Below, piece after piece: positions 1 to 12,100 of a DNA stretch of 64,000 nucleotides. The position numbers were made by a program, and so were the translations under genes. Origin of the DNA: Artocarpus heterophyllus (Eukaryota; Streptophyta; Magnoliopsida; Rosales; Moraceae); contig CM046350.1 in the NCBI GenBank assembly GCA_025403435.1, positions 5,615,512 to 5,679,511 on the forward strand, given 5' to 3'. The notes under the pieces are model-generated. The model saw only the letters and a program-made list of their open reading frames with translations, searched no databases and was not told where the DNA came from. The stretch's first letter is position 1, and every line of letters begins with the position of its first letter.

Positions 1-1611
1 TGGCTCATGGCTTGCAAAAGTCATATTGTAGACCTATAGACGCCTGGGTCCGGCGCTAAGGTGCTGTGACATTAGAAAATTAACTGACGTACGACTTGCT
101 TTAACAGAAGAAGTTGAAGATTCTAATATAAAAAACAACTGTTAGAAGCAAAAGTTACAACTAATTTATTACAGTATATAAGTTATAATTTATTTTTATT
201 TTATATTATAATAAGTGAAAGTTTTGATACTGTAGTAATTAAACTATATAATTAAAATGATTTTGTTAAAAACTCTCTTAACAGTAATTCTACACCTATT
301 GGAGATTTTTTTTTTCATAGGACTCATATGATAAGTTAACTTAACAGATATAAATATCAAATTATTATGTCCTACAATCAAAAAAGCACACAAATTTAAT
401 ATTCAGTAGTATATTTTTCTCTATTAAGATTAAACTAAAAAAAAAAAATCAACTTGTTAGTTTCATCAAAAAGAGTTCAGCTCGATTATGAAATTGAAGT
501 ATATATGGAAGACTTCCTTATTTTGATTTCTGACTTGTAATAGATAGAGAAAAATAACTACATACGCTGCAGATTTTCAAGGATGATAATATTGAGTTGA
601 AATTTCAGACCAAATAAGTGGCTACAAATTGAGTGGGGTTTGGTAGAGGAGTGGAAATATCTAAGGTTGGCCCAGAACCATTGCAAACGAGATTTATGGA
701 GTTTGTTGCTCTTTCTCTTATTTATTTATTTATTTATTTATTTTCTCTAGCTAAGAAAGAAGTGGACCCTATATATAATGGTTTCTTCTTTGAATAAACC
801 ACAAATCCCACTTCACCTTGGACTATTGACCTTGAATTTTTTGTAGATGAAACCAAATTTGGCAATAGCGACCAATAATTATCCATCTTTTAGCTTTTTT
901 TTTTTTTTTTTGCAGCGAAATACCAATAAATTTCTTTACGTAAGTTGCACAATAAATGACTTTACATGATGGAGACTTTTGACCTAAATTTTGAGGTGTG
1001 AACTCAATCTACGTGACAAATAAATAGTTTTAAAATTGACCTATGTTGTTTTTCCACATATGCTTACGAGAGTCGATAGATTTTCATGCTAATCTATAGG
1101 GTGTTTAAAACGACGGTAAAAATTAGCAGTGAGAACTATTTTTATTATAATATGTGAAAATTTTATACTGTAATATATTTTTTTATTGTTATTGTAGCAT
1201 ATAAAAATTTTACACTATTTATAACTGAGATTATGATAAAAACTGAGTAGTTTCCACCACGATTAAACACCGTTTTAGTTTGGGCTGATTAAAAAAAAAG
1301 CGATCGTCAAAATTTAGGAAAATTCCTAGATGGGAAAGCGTGGAAATTTTTATTGAAAAGTAGACTTTGTTGTGAGTAGCTAGGGGACCGAGTTAGGCTT
1401 ACAAACACACTGTATTAGTGTATGTTCCTCTCTCTTAAAAATACGGATAAAAAAATACACGCTTAAATATAAAATCAAGATAAGGAAGTGAAAACTTTCT
1501 CAATCTTACAACAAAACCAAAAGTTAATACAAGTAAAGAACTCTAATGTACACTTTAACCCACATGTATAATAAACCTTCTTTTTAACTTGAGTTTTGGC
1601 TTATTAATTGA
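1..1611. other. AT-rich spacer downstream of the kinase gene
   Basis: No coding region is recognised. A TTTA microsatellite lies at about 718-744. Positions 150-300 contain words of the small inverted-repeat family described at 1099-1275 (TATTATAATAAGTGAAAG and similar). The last part is probably the 3' side of the minus-strand kinase gene that ends at 1612. Confidence 0.6.
1099..1275. mobile_element. MITE-like inverted-repeat element, family 1
   Basis: The element starts GGGTGTTTAAAACGACGGT and ends ACCACGATTAAACACCGT, so the ends are imperfect inverted repeats. The AT-rich interior holds ATAATATGTGAAAATTTT and related words that recur at 5795-5910, 7702-8063, 49190-49345 and 55375-55470. 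It is about 177 bp with no coding capacity. No target duplication is visible, so the transposon superfamily cannot be assigned. Confidence 0.5.
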
Positions 1612-3842
1612 TTAATTTCCTTTGATGCTCATTTTAGGAGAGTATAATCCACTACCAAGTGTTCTATACAAAGCAGTGTCGGAATAGACCGCGTTAGACC
1701 TAATCCTATGTTTACTATGCCTATGGCCTTTTCTGCTCCGGCGGCGGTAGCCCTTTCCTCTCGCTTTGGCCTCTTTTTCTTCCGGTTTCCCATTCCGCAC
1801 TTCCGCCACGTGGCATTGGCCATTTCCACTCACATTCCCTCCCTCGTTGCCACTTTCATGATCATTTGGCACGACGTAAACAAGGGGAGTTGGGATGTCA
1901 TGAGTCAAGTCCAAGAGTGGCTCCAAGGTCTTGACAACACAGCTCATTGTGGGCCGGGACTTGGGGTGTTGGCTAAGACAGTGGTAAGCCAATGTTGCCG
2001 CTTTCCTGGCCCCTTCCCTTGAGTACTGACCCTCAATTCTTGGGTCCATTATTTGGTCAACCTTGTGGGAATCCTTTAAAAAAGGTTTGGCCCAAACCAC
2101 CAAATCCTGTTCTTTGTTCGGCCTACTCTTGTCCAAGCATCGCCGACCTGTTAATAGCTCCAAAAGAACCACGCCAAAACTGAACACGTCGCTCATAGTC
2201 GTCAGATGACCTGAAAATAATCATGTGGTACACTATAAGTTGTTAATGTACACTTGACTTTTAGTTGTACAATGAATCTATACTAAATAATTTCTTTAAA
2301 TTATCTTTGATCTTTAATTAATTGCAAAGGACAAGGATGAAAAGTCGTGTTAGGTGTGAAGGTGACATGTAATAATACAGAGCAGTGGTCCATTTTTTTT
2401 TATTATTATTATTTGTGGATAGAATAGCGTAATTATTATTTTGTTTATAACTTATCCACAAAAAGAAGGGGAAAAGAATATTTGGATTGGTGCTAATTAC
2501 CTGTCATTATGTACTCGGGAGCTGCATACCCCTGAGTGCCCATGACGCGCGTTGTGACGTGCGATTGATCTCCTTCTGGACCATCTATTGCCAGGCCAAA
2601 ATCAGAAAGCTTAGAGGTAAAATCCTGAGGAAAATAAAACAAAACAAAAGAAAATTAATTAAGTAGTTAAATAATTGAAAAAAATTGTTTATTCTCTTGA
2701 AGAAAATTCATGCACAGAAAAAAGACAAAAAAAAATAATACTGAATAAAAAATACTTAAGATCATTAGCCGTGTTAAGCAATATAAATTAATAGAAAGTG
2801 GCCTCATGCTTTTGGGACCCACTTCCACTCGCGCCCTTGGTATTGTTCTTACCGAATCTAGTAAAATATTTGAAGCTTTGAAATCTCGGTATATGACTGG
2901 CTTGTCTTCCTCATGGAGGAAATTGAGGCCTTTTGCAGCTCCAACTGCTATTTGTAATCTTGTTAACCATGGCAAGGTCGCAGAATAGCCTGCAATTACA
3001 TACATATTATATATATACATATACATATATATATGCATGTCAACATAAATATCTACGTTCAAATTAATATCCCAAGAAAAATAAGCAAAAAATGGTTATG
3101 TTAATTTACTTTGGAATAGTTGATTGTCTAAGTTGCCCCGTGGCATGTATTCATATACGAGAAGTCTCTGCTCATCTTCGCAGCAATATCCAATCAAGTT
3201 CACTAAATGAGGGTGCTTCAATTGCCCAAGAAAAATCACTTCAGCCTGCAGTGAGATTACACACAACCGCTTCAAATATTATTGTTACCCTTTTTTTTAA
3301 TAAAGGAAATGAAAAGAAGAAATTAATGCAGCCATAATAATAATTAAGTACATAATTTTAAAAAACTTAATATTTATTATAGTTACAGACATAATTTAAC
3401 GATATCTGATCGAAGTTTAAAAAAATATATATATAATGCTTACCAGCCACTCTCTATGACCTTGTTTGCCATCCAAATCCAAGACCTTAACAGCCACAGA
3501 TTGAGCTTCTAAACCAGGCCTCAACTTGTCGTCAATGAACCCCTTGTATACCTGTCCAAATCCACCTTCTCCAAGGAAGTTACTCGCAGAGAAGTTTTGT
3601 GTAATATTCTTAAGCTCCTTGTGAGTAAAAATATGCAGATTTGACCCAACAAGTGAACTTGAAAGATCACTCATTAGCGACACCGATGAGTTACTCAAAT
3701 CGGAAAGCGATAATCTCCGGCCGGAACTTATAATCTCCTTGGAATGAGCTGGAAATCTGGATTCTGAGGATGGCCGGTTCTTGGGCTTTAGACATGAAGG
3801 TAAGAAGGATTTGATTAGTGTCATCTTTTTGAAAGTCATCAA
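1612..3842 (-). CDS. RIPK: RIPK/PBL-type receptor-like cytoplasmic kinase (RLCK-VII), 5 exons
   Basis: A serine/threonine kinase of the plant RLCK-VII group, which relays signals from cell-surface immune receptors at the plasma membrane. Exons in transcript order: 3842-3444, 3245-3110, 2989-2853, 2624-2501, 2210-1612. The sum is 1395 nt, or 464 residues and a stop, with frame kept across four GT-AG introns. Visible motifs: an N-terminal Ser-rich stretch with one early Cys, glycine loop GEGGFGQV, lysine strand SVAVKVLDL, catalytic loop [14 protein letters not shown] in LSDFGLA, APE in [11 protein letters not shown], and lobe [15 protein letters not shown]. The catalytic set is complete, so an active kinase is expected. 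The N-terminal leader to [14 protein letters not shown] and the phrase [10 protein letters not shown] match Arabidopsis RIPK more than other PBLs. The tail is basic ([14 protein letters not shown]). The start could be 3842 or the Met seven codons on. Assignment to RIPK itself rather than a close PBL is moderately sure. Confidence 0.88.
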
Positions 3843-6800
3843 ACCTTTTTGTTTTTTTCTTTTTTATTGATGAAGCTCAGATTTTAGCCTTTTGGTTTGG
3901 TTTAGGAAAAGGCTGAGATGATCAGAATTGAAAGAGTAAAATGCAAGGAAGGGCTCAATTTAATGGGGTGGAAAGAGGCTTGAGTTTGGGAGACTTGATA
4001 AAGACGTCAATGACTAATGATAACCAAGGCCACTTTTTTCAATATTTATTTATTTCTTTTTGTTTTAAATTTTCCAATGCATGATTCATATAATACAATG
4101 GATGTTCTTTCCAGAGGAAGGAAATCTTTTAGCTCTGGAAGTTCCCGAGTCTAACTCTAACGTTTGGAAAGCAAAAATGGTATTATCCAATAAAACCTTT
4201 GAACATTGACAGGTGGAAAAATGTGAAGGCCTTTTGGCAAACAACTAGGGGTCTATAATGGGCTTTTACTTATTTTGATGTATGGGTCATGTGACAAAAT
4301 GAAGTTTCTTGGTGATTTCGTTTGTTGGATTTTGTGAGACCTCCGGCAAAAGGGAAGTTTTAATGTCCTTTTTAGTGTTCAGATTACCACAGATATTATG
4401 TGCTAAGACGGTTAATTTGTGAAGAGAAGGATTAGAAATTAGAAATATGATGTCATATAGATTAGAAATGGTGATGTCATGTAGGAGGAAAAATTAGGTA
4501 ACATCCAAGACAACACATATGAAAAAAATGGAAAGTATGTATATATTAAAAAAATATTCTTTGGAAGTAACTAGGATAAAGGTGAAACATATATTCAAGT
4601 TTTATTTTTTGCTTTCTTATTCTTTTTTTCTTGTTTATTTTGTTAATTAATTTTATTTATATGTTTATTGAAGAGCTATGTTCTTTGGAAGTGACTAAAA
4701 TGAACCTAACACTTGCTATTACAACAAAAGGAACACATGGCGAATTGGTGATAAACTTTATTAATATTAATCTTGATTACAATCATGCCTAATGAGGAAT
4801 TATAAACAAAAGACAATAATTATTTGACGTAATTTGTCCTTATAATCACTTACATAAAAGGGTATGCAAAGACTAACTAGGACACAAGTTATAATATTGT
4901 ATGGATAATTCAAGAGAAAAAGAAAAACATACAAATTAACATCAATAGGCTGCGTGGTCAAGCGGGGATTGGCAACGAATTCAACATTCTTGCTTGAGAA
5001 TTTGTGGCCAAGAAACTATTGCCAAGTTTTATTCTGTGTAGATTTTCCAAGTAATTGAATCTTATAGTGTTTGATGCTTTTGAGTGACGAATTTGTGCTG
5101 ACCAGTATTTATTACCTAAGCTTCGTTCCTGTTTTGAGGGATAAAAATCCTTTCTATCCACTTGGGTTATAACTCTGCTACTTAATTAGTGTTTAACGAG
5201 CGTGTGAGTTATTTTCAATATATTTATTCCCTCTTTTTTGAGCTTGCTTGGTAAGAGCTCTTTTTTGAGCTTGCTTAGTAAGAGAAAAAAAGGAATGGAA
5301 AGAAAGAGATGTTCATATTAATAGAACAGCTTTAGAATCTTTAGTTATTTAATAGAATGGAATACATATTGATTGGGGCATTTAAAAGTTATTATAAAAA
5401 CAAAAATTTTAATCTCTCCCCCGATAGAGAAGGAATTGAAAAAATAGAATCCATGTAAAACACAATAAGAAAACAGTTACCTATTTTTATTTATTTTCTT
5501 CACCTAGATTATATGTTTTTCTTTATTTTTTTTCTTTCTCCTACTAAACATTGATTTCTTTTTTTCTTCTTCTTTTGTTTTTGCTGAGATATTTACCACA
5601 AAAACCTTGTTTTTTTTTTTTTTTTTAAGAAAGAGGGAGAGAGAGATATGCGTAATTAGTATTAATAGTATACTTCCATTCTCACCAAACATTCAATTAC
5701 ATAGACTAGAATGCCTATTTCCCTGGCAGTCAGATAACAAATTGTGTTGAATATTAGATAAATTTGAGTGTCCACTGACTACAATTAAATATCATGGTGG
5801 TTAGAACTGTAACCACTGTAGCATATGAGAACTTTATAATGTAGTAACTTTTTTTCTTTTACTATAATATGTAAAAGTTTTATACTGTTTCTAACTTAAA
5901 AATTAATTAGAATCATCTTTGTCAAGCCAGTATGCATACATGTGCAACGTATACATGCATATAAAAGTATGTGTGTGCGTGTGTATAGATGTATATTTGT
6001 TGGCAGCAGCCGACACACGGTTGTTTTTATGTATGAACTTTTGCGCATGCAAGCCTGCAGCCATAGAAGACGATATTTAAAATCTAACTCAAATGGCATT
6101 TCTATCCGACCCAAATTAGTGAAGAGAGAAAATATATGCTAAGATGTTTTTTTATTATTGATTTACAGAAATATACTATTCACATCTAAAAAGAAACACA
6201 ACTTTAGTGTCTTAATTTATCGGATTCAACTCGTAAAGCAAATCTAATTAAAGCAATATAATTCTAAATATGTTAGATAATTCTACTCCTATGGTAAATA
6301 TATTAATGTAAATCTAAATAACTGTAACACCAATATATATATATATATAAACGTGTGTGTGCATGTATAGCCGTCATTTGATGTAGGAGACAATTAAACA
6401 GTCCAGCTCGCATCCTCACGAGGCCACTTGCTTCATTCTTTAATTATTTTTCCCTTAGTAATGAAGCAAACGATGAGAGTGTTTCAAATTTTCAATGCAC
6501 GATTTTCAGCAATTTTGAAAGCGTTGGGAAAGAAAGTGAAATCTGAGAAAGCCCTTCGCCCTTCACATTAATTCACAAAATCATTACACATATTGTACAT
6601 ACACCAACCCATTTTGTTCCATTTTCTCTTTCAGATTGGAATAAAAGTCAATAGCAGATTTGCAAGTTAGCGAAAAATTTTCAATTAAATCCATTAGTAA
6701 ACTCTTGCACAATTTGAAACAAATGCAATACAACATTAGAAAATGGAAACGAGGATAGAAGCAATTATTAAAGTTGCTGCAATAATAGAAAATTTCTCAA

Positions 6801-7672
6801 ACGGATTTTGATTCGTAAGGGAATTGAATGAAAACGAACAAAAATAAATATGAATTTCATGATAGGTCTATCCACCATCATTTTTAAATTACATTCAAAA
6901 AGAATGATTAAATAAATAAGAAAAGTTATTCGATAATGACCTCTTAAGGATTAGTGGGCAAAGATTTTCTTGTCTATTTTTCATTAAAGCCTACCTCAAA
7001 AAAACGACAACATTTCACACGTAACATGAAAGAAGTCGTTTATTTTTGCTCTCTTTCCATTTTGCTTCTCTTATGTGTACAAATCTCTAACAAACACGAA
7101 AAATAAGAAATGAGATGTTTTATACGACTTCACATTGATTTGATTTCATGAAATGGAAATATCTGCCGTTAATTGTTATGGATTATTAAGTTGTTTGAAA
7201 TTTTAGAACTTGGTCGATAAAAGAATGGACAAGAAAACTTCCTTCAAAATTATGAAGGGAAAGAATACATTTGAATGTTTGTAAATTGTAATGGCACCAA
7301 ACGACAAGAAATATTAGTCCCTCCAACAAGGAGAATCTTGATTATACATCAAGGACTTCAAAGGACGGGTGATCACAAAAAATGTTTTTGAGATCAATGT
7401 ATTCTTTTATCATTTTCTCCGTGATGTTTGATTTCACCAACCCATTTTTGGTTTCTTATGTTCAAAGCAAGACTTTTGTTATACAGCAAGGCCGCAAAGT
7501 CAGGATTCCATGAATTATTAGCAGCCGAATTCTGATATCCATATATCTCGATCTAACATTGGTTTGAGTTAAGCTTCTATCCCCTAAATAAATCTAGAGA
7601 TGTAAATGAAGCCGGGCTGCGAATTGAAGACGATGGCACAACATGGAAAGCATTTGGGTCACGACACAAGGC
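3843..7672. other. Kinase 5' flank and long AT-rich spacer
   Basis: The part next to 3842 should hold the kinase promoter, but no box stands out. The rest has no recognisable gene. Visible items are a 25-bp tandem duplication at 5234-5284 (TTTTTTGAGCTTGCTT units), a family 1 MITE remnant at about 5795-5910, and a TA/TG microsatellite at about 6335-6362. A minus-strand ORF at 4958-5161 (67 codons) has no recognised domain. Confidence 0.5.
5795..5910. mobile_element. Remnant of MITE family 1
   Basis: The interior words ACTATAATATGTAAAAGTTT and ACTGTTTCTAACTTAAAAAT resemble the duplicated copies at 7702-8063. The terminal repeats are eroded, so the limits are approximate. Confidence 0.4.
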
Positions 7673-8097
7673 AGTGATTCATGTCGGGCTCTTGTTTTGA
7701 TAGGGTATTTGGGTTAAAATTAACCTTTTTGCTTCATGTAAGAATTTTATATTATAATAACTTTTTTATTTTTTACTATAATATATGAGAGCTTTACACT
7801 ATATGGTAACAAAAAGTTAATTTAAACTATGCTTGTCAAACACCCTATAAGCATGACAGGATTGCAGCTAAGCATGACACAATGATTCATCTCAGGCTCT
7901 TGTTTCGATAAGGTGTTTAACAAGCACAGTTAGAACCAATTTTTTAATTCAAAACACTATAATATGTGAAAGCTTTACATTGTAATAACTTTTTGTTTTT
8001 ATGTGAGTTTTACATTATATGGTAACAAAAAGTTAATTCTAATTATGCTTATCAAACACCTTGTAAGCAAGACAGGATTGCAGCTAAGCATGACACA
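7673..8097. repeat. Tandem duplication (about 210 bp) carrying two copies of MITE family 1
   Basis: Two direct units, 7673-7881 and 7882-8097, share the left flank (GATTCAT, then GGGCTCTTG or AGGCTCTTG), the element and the right flank (GACAGGATTGCAGCTAAGCA). Each unit holds one element, 7702-7846 and 7910-8063. The better-preserved ends are GGTGTTTAACAAGCACAGTT on the left and AACTATGCTTGTCAAACACC on the right, which are near-perfect inverted repeats. Because the flank was copied too, this is a segmental tandem duplication and not two independent insertions. Confidence 0.75.
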
Positions 8098-9121
8098 AGC
8101 ATGATTTAAACATGACATGACCCATAACACTTTTAAGCCAGCACAAAAACAGTTTTTTTTTTTTTTTGAGGGAAAAATTAGTTGTTATTTACTTGCATAT
8201 AATTATTAATATCGTGCTTTTCTTCAAAAACAAATATTAATATCATGCTCATCTATCCATTTCATTATTCCCCATTTAATTTGAATTGCGTCATAATAGA
8301 TCAACTTATCAACATTGGAAGGTACAATATAGACACGATACGAGCCTATAGACTTTTCAATCTAGGTTGGGCACAAGCACAATTCACATCTCTTATAAAA
8401 TCCCAGACTTAGGTACATGTAAAATGTAAATTACCCAAATCTTGGTGGGCACAATGAGAGAGTAGCATTTGAACCCTCTTTTTTTTTTTTCTGTTATTAT
8501 TACATTCCGTCGATTAAAAAAGCAAGCAATCAGACCAAGGATCTTTAAAAAGTGAATCAGCAAATCCTATATGAATGAATTAAACACTGGGATTTTATGA
8601 ATATCCAAAATCAAACTGGCAAAAAAAATGTATTATACATCACATGTGGTGGTAAAAAAAAAAAAAAAAACATTATAGACAAAACACAGGAACCTTAAAC
8701 TCAGAATAAGCAGCTCAAAATTGATGATGGATGTGGCAGAACATCATAACAAACAAATTTCCACCTTAAATGTACAACTGTCACAAAAAAGATGGCAAAA
8801 AATAAGACCCAAAAAATTACAAGTTTTCAGAAGCAAAAACTCATCACACCGGTTTTAAGTTAAAAAAAAAAAAAAAGGGTGCTATACCTCGTTCAGAAGA
8901 TAGCCGGAAAAAAAGATATATACAGAGAAGAACCCTGCAAGGTTTTCTGAAGATAAGTGCAAGGTCAAAATTTTCTAAAGAAACACTACAAGATCAAAAC
9001 AAAGATCCATATATTGGCTAAAGTTACCTTTGGCTAGCAAAAATGCATTGCCATGATACAGGACAAAACAGCAACAGAAGCCGCCTGAAGAAAATGTAAC
9101 ATACTGCGTACAATTACAATG
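8098..9121. other. Spacer and probable 3' UTR side of the exportin-t gene
   Basis: AT-rich with several homopolymer A and T runs (for example near 8153-8167, 8470-8490 and 8652-8670). No coding region is recognised. The part next to 9121 should contain the 3' UTR of the minus-strand exportin-t gene. Confidence 0.5.
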
Positions 9122-12100
9122 CTATCTGAAAACAAGGCTCCCATTCTGCTGAACCCTTAAATTTTCAATAAGCGACTGGTAAAATGATTTAAATGCCTTA
9201 ATATCACTACCCTGCAAGACGAAATAAATGACCAAATTAGATAGTAGGGCAAATTAGAGCATTACCTAGTGCTCAGTACTGAGTTATTCTAAGCAAAATA
9301 TATTAGAAAGTAAAAAACTTGAATTAAAAAAAAAGAATAAAAAACTTGCAAGTCTTTCTATTATAAATTGACATGTAAGACATGTTCTATAAAAGAAGTC
9401 TTGAAACATTTGAAACAGAAATTGAACCCCACACTTTTAAGTTGCTACTATAGATATTTCAAAACCCTTAACCCAACTGCATTTGGCCAATAGCACAAAA
9501 TAGGTGCTGAATTATTGATCTGACTTGCATTTTAGACCAAAAGAATTTGAGAAGGAATATACATTACCTCTGCATTTAAATCCCAACGGAAACATATTTA
9601 TTTGTGTATTTCTAAAGCTTTAAAAAATTGCAAAGAATATCTTAAAACGAAAGAAAAAAGAATAACCGAGTACAATTTAGAAAAATATTTCTTTAGAGCC
9701 AGAGACCTGTGAAAGAAAATTTCTAAACATGCACATACAATGCTGAATAAATGAAGATTAAAACACACACACATGCGCGCCAGCGTTTCCATTCAAGCTA
9801 GAGCATCACACTACCTGCAGCTTCTGGCAATACTGCTCCACCAAATCCTGAGGGCAATGTGCCCCTGAAAGACCTTTTGAAACAAAATGAACCAGAAAGT
9901 CATCGCCAAACTTCTCGTGCATGACCTTCTGACCCAATACGATTTCTCCAAACAAAACAAACTGAAACAAGAGAATTAAAGTAAAACAATAACCGTTAAG
10001 TATAGTGAGCATTAATATAGTATATAACATAAGGTAGGTTCATATATCTTATATTGTCCAACTGGTGTTGAACCCCAAAGTACGAAATTCATTATGTCCC
10101 ACTGATGCATTTCTTTTTCTCTCTCTTTTTCAGAACTAGGAATAAAAATACAACACCAATTGAGGTCAAATGGAGGGATACTAAAAAACCTCTTTAACGG
10201 TTATCATGCCAATAAAAAGAGCTAATGAAGCAACAAAGACTAATTAGATGTGGCAAGAATTCGTCATCCAAATTTCATCAATAACAGGTCAAACAGTAAT
10301 TTAATGTTAAGCTTACTGTATTGGCGTCGCGAAACTCGAAGGATCTGTCAAGCAAGCTATACAAACAACAATTTGTTGCAAAGCTCTCTATAATGAAACT
10401 CTGGAAACCAAGTAGCTGAGAAAAAAGAAGGAACAGTTTCTGCAATGAGAAATGTATGTTTAATTAAGTTTCAAGATAACCCAAGTAACTGAGGACGGGA
10501 CTTACCTTTTCTTCACCAGGCCTGGCACACCAATCCTTGATTAGTCTAATAAATATCTGAACACATGCCTAAGTCCCAGAAAAGAAACAGATTCAGACTA
10601 TGATCGGCCCACACTAAATAGTCAAGGCCAATTATGTTGAAAGTGAATTAAAGCACGGTAATAAAGAACGTATGCAACCTTTCTGACGAGAATATCCTTA
10701 TGCTTGCAAGATGTGAACAAAAGCAACTGCATTATTGGATGCAGGTAGGCCATACTTTTTGGAGATAGAAAAATGGAAGAAAGGTCATGGGTAGTTATCA
10801 CATGAAGGAAAGTATAGAAAGTCCGCTGAAGCTCTTGCAATTCACGAATTTCCTACAAGCAAAATTGAGAAGCCTTAAAATACATACAGACTATCAAAAA
10901 AAAAAAAAAATTACTTCACTTGCTTCTAGACATTGATCAAAAAGTTGGACAAGACACGGTAAGATTTAATGAAATTATTATGTCTGAAAAATCAAGATCA
11001 ATTCATTATGAAATACGTGAACGGATAACATAGTCTCCGCATCCCTATACCTCAGTGTTGGTTCCAGGTCCCGAAGGAAATACATCCCTTGGAATAATGC
11101 TCAATATGCGACCAGCAATTGCAGGAAATACTTCTTCCAATATGTCATGGACTGATGTGTTGAACTTGCATATAAGTTGGTTGATTAATATTAGCAAACC
11201 AACCATTTCTTTTGGCTGCAGCAAACACAATATTGAATGAAATTTTTTTAAAAAAAAAAAATTACATCACTGGAGCATAAATAAACCTATCCTACAACTA
11301 AAAACGGTGACAGTGATTTGCTTTCTATCATTTTTTTTCTCCCATTATCTATTGTACTTACGTAAATGTCGCTTACAACTTTGATCACTTCGTGCAAAAT
11401 CGGAGAGAAAAAAACCCAAACAAGGAAAATACCAGGAGAACGTGAAAAAGGATCTTTTTGCAGTCAATAATTTATCTCCACATATGAAACCATATATTAC
11501 GAACTACTAAAAAAGGCAAGGCAGAGTGAGCCAAAAGCTACTGCAACCCTTCTGCCATCCCTTTGTATCTTTCACCATTTTTAAAGCAAAACCTTCTACG
11601 GATATATTTGTAATAAATGGGAATAAATAGCATTCTGAAAAGTTAATCTAAGATTTCAAAAGAGGGGGTGGGGGGTGGGTGGGTAACTTTGTAATTGTAT
11701 CATACCTCACTTTCAGAAAGCAATTGCTCCAATGCCTTCGGAAGGTAGGGAAAGACAGATGCTCCTAAGGTTTCCACCATGCGGTGTATAAATGAAGTCA
11801 CCTGGAAGCATAAAGTATCATCAGATAATGGGTGCATCGAATGAAGAACCAGTTGTAGTGCCGGTGCTCCTACTATTCTCAACCCTTACCTTGATTCGCA
11901 AAGGTTCTATCTTTGGAAATACAACAAGCACTTGGAGCAGAACATCCAACGTCTGGATCACAAAGGGAGCAGGAAAAACTTTCAGCTAAATGACAAAGAA
12001 TGAAGCAATTTGTATAACCATTTCATATCAACACCCAGCTTCGATCAACTAATCATTTCAATCACCAACTAGGATAAAAAAGGACAAACAAGAGAACATA

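Noticed and set aside
5504..5692. Lys-rich 62-codon ORF
   Set aside because: Homopolymer-driven low complexity with no other support.
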